Assembly (NCBI RefSeq): GCF_019037185.1
Contig: NZ_JAHHXM010000027.1
Coordinates: 1-38,915 of the forward strand
Length of the DNA: 38,915 nucleotides
DNA from: Oceanobacillus caeni
GTDB taxonomy: Bacteria > Bacillota > Bacilli > Bacillales > Amphibacillaceae
Reading direction: 5' to 3'
Part shown: positions 26,996-36,454 of the stretch, piece by piece
How the letters are laid out: each line of letters starts with the position of its first letter
How positions within the stretch are numbered: position 1 is the first letter of the stretch
Translations under genes and position numbers: made by a program
The notes under the pieces: generated by a model
What the model was told of the DNA's origin: nothing
What the model saw: only the letters and a program-made list of their open reading frames with translations
Database searches by the model: none

Positions 26996-27084
26996 ACTAT
27001 TGCTGGGAATGATTGGATGTGTTTTGTATAATTTTTATGGACTACATTACAGCAACAATCCAAACCTTATGGAGGTAACGCTGC

Positions 27085-27588
27085 GTGAAATATAAATTTG
27101 CAATCATTGTGATACTTACAACGCTGATTTTAGGAGGATGCAATATGAGTAATGGAAAAGAGTCCCTCTCCCCTTCTGAGATGGATCCGAATGATTTACC
27201 TAATGTGCCGGCATTTCAAGATGAATACACAAGAGAATATATGCAGTCTACTGACCAAGTTAAAAGTGGCTACTACCCATTGATTTCAAAGACAAATAGT
27301 TTCACTCTTCATTTCCCTGAAGATATGGTTATTGATGATACAAGTAACGCACAGCCAGACGAACTATATGAATCCCTCATATTCCATTATGAAGACAATG
27401 ATATAGCAGCGATGGATGAATTCACCATTCACTATATCAGCCCTGTATCTGACATTGAATGGAGTAAAGATTATATGAACAGAAGAGCCGGCCAGGAACT
27501 AAATTTCGAAAAACTAGAAGCGGATTATGAGAATCAGTACATTGAATTAACAGAAATTAAACTATATTCTTGCTGGAGGGGTAGATAG
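27085..27588 (+). pseudogene. Putative lipoprotein, 3' end cut off
   Basis: A GTG start with GGAGG 9 nt upstream opens a frame with a lipoprotein signal peptide (VILTTLILGGC, lipid-anchored C19), followed by a polar exported domain with no family I recognise. The last residues (IKLYSCWRGR) come from ketoacyl-synthase DNA read in the wrong frame, so the natural 3' end has been replaced at about 27550-27565. The fragment could still be translated, but it is not a complete gene. Confidence 0.6.
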
Positions 27589-28252
27589 CCTTTGGTCCAA
27601 TGTATTTCTGTCTGGGTTAGGAGATGCAGGGGCACTAGCAACGAAAGGGCCGGAAGACTTTTCGACATGGTCTCGTCCGTTCGATAAAGAGCGGAAAGGA
27701 ATGGTAATGGGAAAAGGGGCAGGTTTGTTTGTCCTAGAACCATTAGAACGTGCCAAGGCAAGAGGGGCGCATATTTATGCAATACTAAAAGGTTACGGGG
27801 CTTCCAATGATGCTTATCATGATACGTCACCAGACCCTGAAGGAACCAGTGCCGCATTGGCAATTGAGCGAGCGCTTCGTTCGTCAGGATTAACTCCTAC
27901 TGATATTGATTATATTAATGCACATGCGACGTCAACACCAGCTGGAGATATTGCAGAAACGAAGGCATTAAGACTTATCTTCGGGGAAAAGCTTGATGAA
28001 ATACCTGTCAGCTCCATTAAAGGAAGTGTAGGTCATTTACTTGGTGCAGCGGGAGCTATTGAGAGTATTGCGTGCATAAGAGCACTAGAAACAGGGATAC
28101 TTCCTGCAACACTTCATTCTAATATTCGTGATGAACAAGCACCGTTAGATATCATTCCAAATAAGAGCCGCAAGCAGCGTATTACAACAGCGATGAGTAA
28201 TTCATTTGGCTTTGGTGGTCAAAATGGAATTCTTATTTGGCAAGCTCCTTAA
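27563..28252 (+). pseudogene. 3-oxoacyl-ACP synthase (FabF-like), C-terminal half only
   Basis: From 27563 the frame reads ILAGGVDSLWSN and continues as a type II ketoacyl-ACP synthase to GFGGQNGILIW. The two catalytic histidines are present (in NAHATSTPAGD and GSVGHLLGAAGA), but the whole N-terminal half with the nucleophilic cysteine is missing. The first possible start (27701) would give 183 residues. The 5' break falls directly after the lipoprotein fragment, consistent with a deletion joining the two. The frame shows no stop inside the remnant. Confidence 0.75.
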
Positions 28253-28282
28253 TGAATGAAATGATGAATGGAGAGATAGAAG

Positions 28283-30017
28283 ATGCTAGAAACTTGTTTA
28301 AGTGTAGAGCAAAGAAGAGAGGCTTTAAAATCGGCTTATCCTAAATGGGAGAAACGGACAATTGCAGCCCACTTTGAGAGGCAATGTCAGCATTATCGGG
28401 ATTATCCGCTGATTATGATGCCAGAATATACGGTGACATACGAAGAGATTTGGAAAAGGTCACGACGTTATGCCAAAGCAATGATTCATCTAGGTGTACA
28501 GCCGGATGATCATGTCGCTATCTTAATGGAAAATGATCCAGATTACATCGCCTTATTTATTGCTTCTTCGATGATTGGAGCTATTGTTGTTCCGTTGAAT
28601 ACACAGCTCCAAAAGGAAGAGTTGACCTATATGCTTCGTCAATCGGATACAAACTGGCTTTTCTTACATCAAGTTGCGAATAAGCAAGAACATGCGGAAT
28701 CATTAAAAAGCGTAATTGCAACCCTCCAGGGGGATGCGGAAAGTCCTTTTAAACAGGCTGTTTGTATTCCAATGAAGAAGGAAGAAGCTCCAGCAATTTA
28801 CCAAGATTGGAATCATTTTGTAAAGGGAGCCGAAGCGGTAGAGAATGCGGTTGTTGATCAACGTATGCAGGAAACAAATGATCCCGATTCCTGTGCTGCG
28901 ATTATTTATACGTCAGGATCTACTGGCTTACCAAAAGGTGTGATGCTTACTGATGATATGATGCTGCGTTCCGGATTCGCGACTTGTTGTACAAGAGCTT
29001 ATGAGACAGGAAGGGAATTTATGCACCGTTGCCGATGTATCATGTTTATTTTCTACAAGAAGGTTTATTTGCAGCCTCCTTTTTAGGTGGAGGGATGGTT
29101 ACCTGTCAAGCCTTTCAGCCACTGCAATCATTGGAATTGATGAAAAATACAAAGTTCATGATTTTCTGGCGGTTCCTTCGATGCTGGTAGCTTTATTGAA
29201 TCGACCAGAAATTAAAAATACTAAACTGAATCATCTCTATGCGTTGTTATGTTGTGCCGCTCCATCACCAGTTCCTCTTTGGAAACGTGCAGTAGAAGAG
29301 CTGGAAGTGACAGAGATTGGTACAGGCTGTGGAGGAACAGAAGCATCCTCTACAACAATGCTGACAGAAATCGGTGATCCTTTAGAAATTATATCGACAA
29401 CTGTTGGAAAGGTGAAAACAGCAGGAGTGGCTGGGGATCCAGATTTTGGAGATAAAAGTGTAACATACAAGGTCATTGATCCAGATTCTGGGGAAACCTT
29501 ACCAAGCGGCTCCGTTGGTGAGTTAGCAGTTCGAGGCAACGTTGTAACAAAAGGCTATTATAAAAAACCAGAGGAAACAGCTTTTGCTATTGATGAAGAA
29601 GGCTATATTCGTAGCGGTGATTTGGGAACCATTGATGAGAATGGCTATATCCGGTTATTAGGAAGAAGTAAAGACCTCTACAAGGTATCTGGAGAAACCG
29701 TAGCTCCAAAAGAGGTAGAGGACGTTATATCAATGCATCCTGCTGTCAATCAAGTATATATTGTTGGTGTACCGGATAAGTTAACAACAGAAACTGGTGC
29801 AGCGTTCATTGAATTAAAAGAAGGGGAAAGCTGCTCGAAGCAAGAAATCAGAAACCTGTGCCGGGAACGTGTAGCCCGTTTTAAAATACCGAGACATATT
29901 TGGTTTGTGGAGGCCTCCGAATGGCCACTGACGGGAACCGGGAAAATTCAAAAGTTTAAATTACAGGCGATTGCAGAAGAAAGATTGAAAAAAGTAAAAC
30001 AGACTGGAACAAAATAA
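28283..30017 (+). pseudogene. Acyl-CoA synthetase (AMP-binding family), two frameshifts
   Basis: The reading frame starts at 28283 behind GGAGAGA and carries the adenylate-forming signature YTSGSTGLPKGV (about 208-219). Similarity moves to another frame at about 29019 (IYAPLPMYHVYFLQEGLFAA, which should follow ETGRE) and to a third at about 29163 (LAVPSMLVALL). Each shift equals loss of one base, in GGGAATTT and ATTTTCTGG. After that the C-terminal part is intact (GCGGTEAS, RSGDLGTIDENGYI, GRSKDLYKVSGE, and TGTGKIQK with the catalytic lysine). The repaired protein would be about 578 residues, a fatty- or carboxylic-acid-CoA ligase. The stop overlaps an inverted repeat (29999-30031). Confidence 0.8.
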
Positions 30018-30206
30018 ACTTGTTTCAGTCTGGGTTCGAATAATAATCGAATATAGAAACGTATCTAAAGACTTCGTGGCTATAGTTAATACACAACAAG
30101 CAATAAAACGTCTTGATTTTATTATGTATGGCCGCGTTAATATAATGAAATTACCCAACCTGGATTTTTTGAGACTTTAACTGTATATCATTGTACCATA
30201 AATGTA

Positions 30207-30247
30207 TATATGTTAATATATTCATATAAGGATAATCAATTTATAAT
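30207..30247 (+). promoter_or_regulatory. czrA promoter with a CzrA-type operator
   Basis: TATATG and CATATA (30207-30212 and 30223-30228), in a near-palindrome with extended arms TATATGTTAAT and ATATTCATATA, resemble the SmtB/CzrA 12-2-12 operator. TATAAT is at 30242-30247, so the operator covers the -35 region. A similar TATATGCATATATA at 30663-30676, before czcD, may be a second site. Confidence 0.55.
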
Positions 30248-30288
30248 TATATTCTGTATGAGATGATGCAAGGGGGTTAGGGAATAAA

Positions 30289-30612
30289 ATGGAGGAATTT
30301 GGAAATGAAAATGGTCTTACTCAAGATTTAGATAGCGAAACAATATTTATCGTATCACAAACTTTTAAAGCATTAGGGGATCCTACAAGAATCCGAATTC
30401 TTAATTTACTTTTTAAAAAGGAATGTTCTGTAAACGAAATTGCAGATACTTTAGATATCCGACAATCTACCGTATCTCATCAATTACGGTTTTTGAAGAA
30501 CTTACGGCTTGTGAAATACCGCCGCGAAGGAACAACACTTTACTATTCCCACGATGATGCTCACGTTATGCTTATTTTGCAACAAATGATAGACCACGCT
30601 TGTCACAGTTAG
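30289..30612 (+). CDS. czrA: ArsR/SmtB-family metal-sensing repressor, CzrA type
   Basis: A 107-residue winged-helix repressor. The recognition part ([25 protein letters not shown]) is typical. The last helix has D90, H92, H103 and H106 with exactly the spacing of the alpha-5 zinc/cobalt site of CzrA (D-x-H, 11 residues, H-x2-H). No alpha-3 CxC motif is present, which argues against an arsenic, cadmium or lead sensor. It lies directly upstream of the CzcD-type pump and probably represses both until Zn or Co rises. Confidence 0.9.
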   Translation: MEEFGNENGLTQDLDSETIFIVSQTFKALGDPTRIRILNLLFKKECSVNEIADTLDIRQSTVSHQLRFLKNLRLVKYRREGTTLYYSHDDAHVMLILQQMIDHACHS

Positions 30613-30699
30613 TTTTGACATTTATATAATTAAGTAAGTGGCAAGCGATGTAAAATATATTGTTATATGCATATATATAAATATAAGGGGGGACTTATA

Positions 30700-31638
30700 A
30701 TGGGACATGACCATGGACATGATCATACACATGGCGCAAATAAAAAAGTGCTATTAATATCATTTTTAATCATTACCGTTTATATGATTGTTGAAGCGAT
30801 AGGGGGCTACTTAACAAATAGTCTTGCCCTTTTAGCAGATGCTGGTCACATGCTAAGTGACGCTATTTCATTAGGGATTGCATTAATTGCGTTTAAATTA
30901 GGAGAAAAGGTAGCGAGTAAAAGTAAGACATTTGGCTACAAACGATTTGAGATTTTAGCTTCTGTATTAAATGGTGTGACGTTAATTGCTATTGCTTTGT
31001 TTATTTTCTATGAAGCAATTGGGCGCTTCGCAAATCCGCCTGAAGTCGCAACAACAGGAATGTTAACTATCAGTATCATTGGCCTAGCTGTTAATGTTCT
31101 TGCTGCGTGGATTATGGTACGTGGCGCAGATGTAGAGGAAAACTTAAACATGCGTGGGGCTTATTTACATGTAATAAGCGATATGCTCGGATCTGTCGGA
31201 GCGATTATTGCTGCACTGCTTATCATGTTCTTCGGCTGGGGTTGGGCGGATCCACTTGCGAGTGTCATTGTCGCCATTCTTGTATTAAGAAGTGGTTACC
31301 ATGTGTCTAAAGCAGCGATTCATGTTCTCATGGAAGGAACACCAGAAAATGTTGATGTTAATGATGTTATTCAAACCATTGAAGAAGTAAACGGGATTCA
31401 GAGCATTCATGATTTACATGTTTGGACAATTACTAGTGGACTAAATGCACTTTCCTGCCATGCTGTGGTCGATGATCAGCTAACGATTGCAGAAAGTGAG
31501 AATGTGTTACGCAAGATTGAACACGACCTTGAACATTTAGGGATTATGCATGTAACGATTCAACTAGAGACAGAGGCGCATAAACATGACAACTCAATTC
31601 TTTGCAAAATAAAAAACGAACCGTCACATCATCACTAA
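30700..31638 (+). CDS. czcD: Cation diffusion facilitator, Zn/Co efflux (CzcD type)
   Basis: A six-helix membrane antiporter of 312 residues that exports Zn2+ or Co2+ in exchange for H+ or K+. It starts with a histidine-rich tail (GHDHGHDHTHG), has the metal site HMLSD in the second helix (DAGHMLSD) and a matching HVISDMLGS in the fifth, a cytoplasmic C-terminal domain (HDLHVWTITSGLNALSCH), and ends HHH. The ATG at 30700 follows AAGGGGGG (30686-30692); an in-frame ATG at 30667 lacks a site. Confidence 0.92.
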   Translation: MGHDHGHDHTHGANKKVLLISFLIITVYMIVEAIGGYLTNSLALLADAGHMLSDAISLGIALIAFKLGEKVASKSKTFGYKRFEILASVLNGVTLIAIALFIFYEAIGRFANPPEVATTGMLTISIIGLAVNVLAAWIMVRGADVEENLNMRGAYLHVISDMLGSVGAIIAALLIMFFGWGWADPLASVIVAILVLRSGYHVSKAAIHVLMEGTPENVDVNDVIQTIEEVNGIQSIHDLHVWTITSGLNALSCHAVVDDQLTIAESENVLRKIEHDLEHLGIMHVTIQLETEAHKHDNSILCKIKNEPSHHH

Positions 31639-31668
31639 GAATCATGGTTAAATGTAAAAGGATGATTG

Positions 31669-31850
31669 CTAAAGTGGCAAACGAATAGCCTATATCCCTC
31701 CTGAGCGAGCAGTAAGACTCCCACCTCAAGCGTCTTGGGAACAAAGAAGGTAGGTGGAAGATCAACTGCCTGTTGTAAAGATCCGATAAGAGCGACTAAC
31801 CAACAGTGGTGGATCAGGGAACCCCCCACTGTTGAAAGTCTTCTTTATGA
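31669..31850 (+). ncRNA. Orphan structured non-coding element downstream of czcD (possible IS605/TnpB-type RNA)
   Basis: This GC-richer stretch stands out from its surroundings and has no sensible frame. Nested pairs are visible: CCACCT with AGGTGG (31711-31757) enclosing CAAG/CTTG, and a perfect CAACAGTG (31801-31808) with CACTGTTG (31827-31834) enclosing GGG/CCC. Its style resembles the right-end RNAs of IS200/IS605-IS1341 TnpB elements, but no tnpB is nearby, so it could equally be another structured RNA. The identification is from pattern memory only. Confidence 0.4.
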
Positions 31851-31857
31851 AATAAAT

Positions 31858-31903
31858 AAAAGCCAATTTCTCGTTATTTTAGCTAGAAATTAGGCTTTTT
31901 TTA
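31858..31903 (+). terminator. Intrinsic terminator
   Basis: AAAGCC-AATTTCT pairs with AGAAATTAGGCTTT with one bulge, followed by T7. It ends the czcD transcript or the structured element. From here to 32106 no gene is seen. Confidence 0.75.
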
Positions 31904-32106
31904 TGCTGTATTTCTTTAAAGTCGTGACTGCAGTTTCATGACAGAATCAAATGTCTGCCCTGCAATATGTGTTGCATTCCGTTTACCGGTTACTGTTGGA
32001 AATTCACATTAACACATATGTTATAGAACGGTTAGAGAAATGGAATCTAGAAAACATTTCAGAATTAGTGATAACTATCTCGAGGATAATGAAATAAATT
32101 TTTCAT

Positions 32107-32129
32107 TTGACAATACCCAATGGGGGTAT
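32107..32129 (+). promoter_or_regulatory. CsoR-type operator, box 1 (upstream of the copZ remnant)
   Basis: The 17-bp pseudopalindrome ATACCCAATGGGGGTAT (32113-32129) follows a TTGACA (32107-32112), so it fills the promoter spacer. It has the same geometry as the csoR promoter box at 33671. Confidence 0.7.
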
Positions 32130-32160
32130 GTTAACATTAAGGCAAATAAAAAAGGAGGTA

Positions 32161-32305
32161 ATGCAAATAGCAAATAAAACACGGTGTAGAAAGCGTAAAA
32201 GTTCATTTGCAAGATGGGAAAGTAGACGTAACCTTTGATCCAAAAAAGGTGGACTTGAAAGATATTACAGAAGTTATTGAAGAACAAGGCTACGATGTTG
32301 CATAA
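32161..32305 (+). pseudogene. copZ copy with the CxxC metal site deleted
   Basis: A good ribosome site (AAAGGAGG) and ATG (32161) are followed after only 10 nt by a different frame (32171-32305) that encodes the C-terminal two-thirds of a CopZ-like HMA domain (GVESVKVHLQDGKVDV, IEEQGYDVA). About 62 nt, encoding the MTCxxC copper site, are missing and the frame is broken. The intact copZ lies at 36455. Confidence 0.8.
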
Positions 32306-32351
32306 GTAGGGTGGTCGAGCTTCTGTAGCATATTCTCTTTTTTAAAAAAAT

Positions 32352-32368
32352 ATACCCTTGACCGGTAT
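32352..32368 (+). promoter_or_regulatory. CsoR-type operator, box 2 (upstream of the YdhK lipoprotein gene)
   Basis: ATACCCTTGACCGGTAT has the same 17-bp length and ATACC/GGTAT ends as boxes 1 and 3. A matching -10 is not obvious. Confidence 0.55.
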
Positions 32369-32409
32369 GTGAATAATAATGGACCTGAGCTTTTTTAGGT
32401 ATTTTGTGT

Positions 32410-32586
32410 ATGCTGTTGGTTATCCTAGTTTATGGAATAATTACTGGGAATAATCCACTTCAAAGTGGGGAATTAGAAGTAAATAACCAACATGAATATT
32501 CAGAAGTTCAAAAGGAGGAAGTCTTAGAATCTGATCGCTGTAACATTAAATTCACTCGAGTGGAGGATAGGGATAATGAAAAATAA
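32410..32586 (+). CDS. Small hypothetical protein with one membrane segment
   Basis: A 58-residue frame starts MLLVILVYGIITG and continues with a polar, charged tail; it overlaps the next gene by 11 nt. The ribosome site is weak (AGGT). It may be a real small membrane protein of the copper unit, or the truncated end of a larger protein. I recognise no family. Confidence 0.25.
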   Translation: MLLVILVYGIITGNNPLQSGELEVNNQHEYSEVQKEEVLESDRCNIKFTRVEDRDNEK

Positions 32587-33199
32587 AAAAATATTAATTG
32601 GATTTGTTTCTTTAATGCTAGCTTTTGTTTTAACGGCTTGTGCAGGAAATGATGAAACGACACCTAAAGATAATAAAGGTACAGAAAGTGAGTCAAATGA
32701 AAACATGGATTTGAATGAAGAAGCTTCTGATTCCGCGGAAGAGGGAATGGATCACTTAGAGATGAATCATTCAAGTTCAGGTGAAGTTCCGGAAGATTTA
32801 AAAGTTGCAGAGAACGCAACTTATCCAGTTGGAAGTGAAGCCGTTATGCATGCAAATCACATGAAAGGAATGGATGGTGCCACAGCAACCATTACAGGTG
32901 CATTTGAGACAACGGTTTATGCTGTTTCCTACACCCCAACAACTGGTGGAGAGCCTGTAGAGAACCATAAATGGGTTATTCATGAAGAAATTGAAAATGC
33001 TGGAGAAAAACCATTTGAAGTTGGCGATGAAGTGGTATTAAATGCGGATCATATGGAAGGAATGGATGGCGCTACAGCTACGATTGACTCAGCAGAACCA
33101 ACAACCATTTACATGGTGAGCTACACGGATACAGAGACTGGTAAGGAAGTGGAAAATCATAAATGGGTAACGGAGGCAGAACTTTCACCGGTAGAATAA
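32576..33199 (+). CDS. YdhK-family lipoprotein with two DUF1541 repeats
   Basis: A 207-residue exported lipoprotein with signal peptide and lipobox LTAC (C22), an acidic linker rich in Asp, Glu, Met and His, then two copies of the DUF1541 unit at about 78-137 and 147-203. Each copy contains HMKGMDGATATI or HMEGMDGATATI and ends ENHKWV. The paired His-Met motifs could bind copper outside the membrane (inference). YdhK-like genes are common next to copper efflux genes in Firmicutes. GGAGG (32562-32566) sets the start. Its CsoR-type box upstream supports copper regulation. Confidence 0.85.
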   Translation: MKNKKILIGFVSLMLAFVLTACAGNDETTPKDNKGTESESNENMDLNEEASDSAEEGMDHLEMNHSSSGEVPEDLKVAENATYPVGSEAVMHANHMKGMDGATATITGAFETTVYAVSYTPTTGGEPVENHKWVIHEEIENAGEKPFEVGDEVVLNADHMEGMDGATATIDSAEPTTIYMVSYTDTETGKEVENHKWVTEAELSPVE

Positions 33200-33670
33200 A
33201 TTAAGCTAAGGGATGTTTGTACTCGCACAATGCGTGATGGACCTTTTAGTATTGTTCAGCGGCGTTCTGTGAGTAGATATATCCCTCTAAAAAATTATAC
33301 CCTACAATTGCTGCCTATTCACAAATGGGTAAAAAAAGAGAGATATTTTTTTAATTCTGGAAGAGGGTCGGCAAGGATCATTTTATAAGTTAATATAAAG
33401 TTCTTTAAGTAGTTGAGTGCTGATATTTCGAGCACGCGTCCCGATTTCCGAGCATGAGTACTGATATCCTGGTGCTTTACTGGCACTTCTGTTTACTCGC
33501 TCACCTCAACAGAGAAAATGAATCGTCTAAAGTGATATAAATACAACTCATATTTACTTGTATAGTTAATAAGAATGTGGATAATTTTAAGAACGTACAG
33601 TAAAAGAAGCCTCAGGATTTTATTCAACGGGCCTGGTCTTAATATTTCCAAGGTATTTTTATTGACAAAT
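33200..33670 (+). other. Intergenic region with a degenerate tandem repeat
   Basis: No gene is supported. At 33414-33490 three or four degenerate units of about 20 bp follow one another, e.g. GAGCACGCGTCCCGATTTCC and GAGCATGAGTACTGATATCC. The remainder holds nothing that I can name. Confidence 0.45.
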
Positions 33671-33690
33671 ATACCATATGGGGGTATAGT
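33662..33690 (+). promoter_or_regulatory. csoR-copA promoter with CsoR-type operator, box 3
   Basis: TTGACA (33662-33667), a 17-nt spacer and TATAGT (33685-33690) form a strong promoter. The 17-bp box ATACCATATGGGGGTAT (33671-33687) fills the spacer and reaches into the -10, so a bound repressor would block RNA polymerase. Confidence 0.8.
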
Positions 33691-33720
33691 ATAAGTATAA
33701 AAGAAAAGGAAGTGATTCAT

Positions 33721-34023
33721 TTGGAAAAATTCTTACATGATCATCCAAGTAAACCAAGATCACAAGATGAAAAACAAAAAGTTATTAATCGTTTAAAACG
33801 AATAGAAGGTCAAGTTCGTGGAATACAGAAAATGGTGGAAGATGATCGCTATTGTATGGATATTTTAGTACAAATAAGTGCCATTCAATCCGCCTTAAAA
33901 AATGTAGGTTTCGCTGTCACTGAACGACATATCAACCATTGTGTTAGTGATGCGATCAAACAAGGGGAAGGTAAAGAAGCCATTGATGAATTGATGGGAG
34001 TATTAAAACAGTTTTCTAAGTAA
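33721..34023 (+). CDS. csoR: Copper-sensing repressor CsoR
   Basis: A 100-residue all-helical repressor that leaves DNA on binding Cu(I). Counting from the TTG at 33721, the ligands fall at C45, H70 and C74, the numbering of the Bacillus CsoR site, with the family segment [20 protein letters not shown] at 23-42. AAAAGGAAGTG before it supports this start; the in-frame GTG at 33712 is too near that site. copA begins 10 nt downstream. The operator in its own promoter indicates autoregulation. Confidence 0.93.
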   Translation: MEKFLHDHPSKPRSQDEKQKVINRLKRIEGQVRGIQKMVEDDRYCMDILVQISAIQSALKNVGFAVTERHINHCVSDAIKQGEGKEAIDELMGVLKQFSK

Positions 34024-34033
34024 GGGGGGATCT

Positions 34034-36421
34034 ATGATGAGTGAAACAAATCATGCAACACTTGGGGTAACAGGAATGACTTGTGCTGCATGTTCCAACC
34101 GGATTGAAAAAACTTTAAATAAAATGGACGGTGTGGATGCCCAGGTTAATTTAACGACAGAAAAGGCAACTGTAGAATATGATCCTGATAAAACATCTAT
34201 AGAAGATATTACGAAGAAAATCGAAAATGTCGGCTATGGTGTTTTAATGGAAAATGCTGAATTAGATGTGTTTGGAATGACCTGTGCAGCTTGTTCGAAC
34301 CGAATTGAAAAGGTATTGAATAAGCAAGAAGGAGTAAAGCACGCAACGGTTAACTTAACAACAGAAACTGCATCGATTGAATATAATCCAGGGCTCACAG
34401 ATGTCAAAGCATTGATTGAAAAAATCAAAAATGTGGGTTATGATGCGAAGCCTAAAGCGGAAGCAGCTGAAAAGCAAACGCATAAAGAAAAGGAACTAAA
34501 GCATCAGAAAACGAAATTAATCATTTCAGCCGTATTAGCTGCACCGCTATTAGTAACCATGTTGGTTCATTTATTTAATATGACCATACCAGATATATTC
34601 ATGAATCCGTGGTTCCAATTTGCTTTAGCAACATCTGTTCAATTTATCATCGGTTGGCAATTTTATGTTGGTGCCTATAAGAACCTTCGTAATGGTGGAG
34701 CCAACATGGATGTGCTTGTTGCACTAGGTACGAGTGCTGCTTATTTCTATAGTTTATACGAAGCATTCAAAACCATTGGCAACCCTGAATATATGCCGCA
34801 TTTATACTTTGAAACGAGTGCTGTATTAATTACGTTAATTTTATTTGGTAAATATTTGGAAGCAAGAGCAAAAAGCCAGACAACGAATGCACTATCTTCT
34901 TTACTTAATTTACAAGCAAAAGAGGCACGCGTTATAAGAAATGGCGAGGAAATCATGATTCCAGTGGATGAAGTGGTCGTTGGTGATCGACTAGTTGTAA
35001 AACCAGGAGAAAAGATACCTGTAGACGGTATAGTTGTAAAGGGAAGAACATCTGTGGATGAGTCAATGATTACAGGGGAGTCCATTCCGATTGAAAAAGA
35101 AGTAGACGCTGGCTTAATCGGTTCAACGATAAACAAAAATGGTTCGATTGAAATGGAAGCTACAAAAGTTGGGAAAGATACTGCCCTGGCATCCATTGTT
35201 AAAGTTGTGGAAGAAGCTCAAGGATCTAAAGCACCGATTCAACGATTGGCTGATGTCATTTCAGGCTATTTCGTACCAATCGTTGTAGGGATTGCCATTC
35301 TTACATTTATCGTATGGATAGCCTTTGTCCAACCTGGTCAATTTGAATCTGCCTTAGTTGCAGCAATTGCTGTACTTGTTATTGCCTGTCCATGTGCGTT
35401 AGGTTTAGCAACACCAACTTCCATCATGGTAGGGACAGGAAGGGCTGCGGAGAGTGGCATCTTGTTTAAAGGTGGAGAACATTTAGAAAGAACGCATCAG
35501 TTAAATGCCATTGTTCTAGATAAAACAGGAACCATTACAAAAGGGAAACCCGAAGTAACGGACTTTACTGGTGATGAGGAAACACTACAATTGTTAGCTA
35601 GTGCGGAAAAAGGATCAGAACACCCACTTGCAGGGGCTATCGTGGCATATGCAACAGAGAAGAATATGGACTTTGTAGAAGTGGATGAATTTGATGCGAT
35701 ACCTGGCCATGGTATTGAAGCTAAGATTTCTGGAAAACAAGTTCTCGTTGGAAATCGAAAACTAATGAATGATTACCAAATTGATATGAAAGGTAATGAA
35801 GAGGAATTAGTTGAATTTGAAACGAATGGTAAAACAGCAATGTTGATAGCCATTGATGGGAAATATCGTGGTATTGTTGCGGTTGCTGATACCATTAAAG
35901 AAACAGCACCACAAGCAATTAGAGAGTTAAAGGAACAAGGTTTAGAAGTTATCATGTTAACAGGGGATAACGAAAGAACAGCTCAAGCAATTGCAAAACA
36001 AGTAGGAATCGATCAAGTGATTGCCGGGGTGTTACCTGAAGAAAAAGCAGATAAGGTCAAAGAAATTCAAGATAAGGGTAAAAAGGTAGCAATGGTTGGT
36101 GACGGTGTGAACGATGCACCTGCACTAGTGACTGCAGATATCGGAATTGCCATTGGAACTGGTACAGAAGTGGCTATAGAAGCTGCTGACTTGACGATTC
36201 TTGGTGGAGAATTGTTACTCATACCGAAAGCTATTAGAATCAGTCATGCAACCATTCGAAATATCCGTCAAAACCTTTTCTGGGCTTTCGGATACAATAC
36301 AGCAGGAATCCCGGTTGCAGCAATTGGACTACTTGCCCCATGGATTGCTGGTGCAGCCATGGCATTAAGTTCCGTAAGTGTTGTTTCTAACTCCCTTCGC
36401 TTAAAACGTGTGAAATTATAA
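34034..36421 (+). CDS. copA: Copper-exporting P1B-type ATPase
   Basis: A 795-residue membrane pump for Cu(I). Two N-terminal HMA domains each carry [13 protein letters not shown] (about 14-26 and 82-94). The membrane part has the transport motif CPC (452-454), the phosphorylated aspartate D496 in DKTGT, the hinge GDGVNDAP, and [12 protein letters not shown]. The N-metal-binding HP motif is in [10 protein letters not shown]. An alternative ATG at 34037 is equally possible. The strong AAGGGGGG site lies just downstream of csoR, so the two are cotranscribed. Confidence 0.96.
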   Translation: MMSETNHATLGVTGMTCAACSNRIEKTLNKMDGVDAQVNLTTEKATVEYDPDKTSIEDITKKIENVGYGVLMENAELDVFGMTCAACSNRIEKVLNKQEGVKHATVNLTTETASIEYNPGLTDVKALIEKIKNVGYDAKPKAEAAEKQTHKEKELKHQKTKLIISAVLAAPLLVTMLVHLFNMTIPDIFMNPWFQFALATSVQFIIGWQFYVGAYKNLRNGGANMDVLVALGTSAAYFYSLYEAFKTIGNPEYMPHLYFETSAVLITLILFGKYLEARAKSQTTNALSSLLNLQAKEARVIRNGEEIMIPVDEVVVGDRLVVKPGEKIPVDGIVVKGRTSVDESMITGESIPIEKEVDAGLIGSTINKNGSIEMEATKVGKDTALASIVKVVEEAQGSKAPIQRLADVISGYFVPIVVGIAILTFIVWIAFVQPGQFESALVAAIAVLVIACPCALGLATPTSIMVGTGRAAESGILFKGGEHLERTHQLNAIVLDKTGTITKGKPEVTDFTGDEETLQLLASAEKGSEHPLAGAIVAYATEKNMDFVEVDEFDAIPGHGIEAKISGKQVLVGNRKLMNDYQIDMKGNEEELVEFETNGKTAMLIAIDGKYRGIVAVADTIKETAPQAIRELKEQGLEVIMLTGDNERTAQAIAKQVGIDQVIAGVLPEEKADKVKEIQDKGKKVAMVGDGVNDAPALVTADIGIAIGTGTEVAIEAADLTILGGELLLIPKAIRISHATIRNIRQNLFWAFGYNTAGIPVAAIGLLAPWIAGAAMALSSVSVVSNSLRLKRVKL

Positions 36422-36454
36422 GGCGGAACTCCCTTTTAAAGGAGGTGAAAAGTA

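Noticed and set aside
27085-28252. A natural lipoprotein-ketosynthase fusion
   Set aside because: The two parts are in different frames and the synthase lacks its N-terminal half, so it is a deletion junction and not a working fusion.
29001-30017. Second half of the acyl-CoA ligase as a separate intact gene
   Set aside because: The proposed start lies in DNA that encodes the ligase in another frame, and the first 50 residues match nothing in the family.
31544-31829. Minus-strand frames over the structured element after czcD
   Set aside because: They owe their length to the stem sequences and overlap czcD's end; the pairing pattern argues for RNA and not protein.
33414-33490. CRISPR array
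   Set aside because: The units are degenerate, about 20 bp long and have no spacers between them; no cas genes are present.
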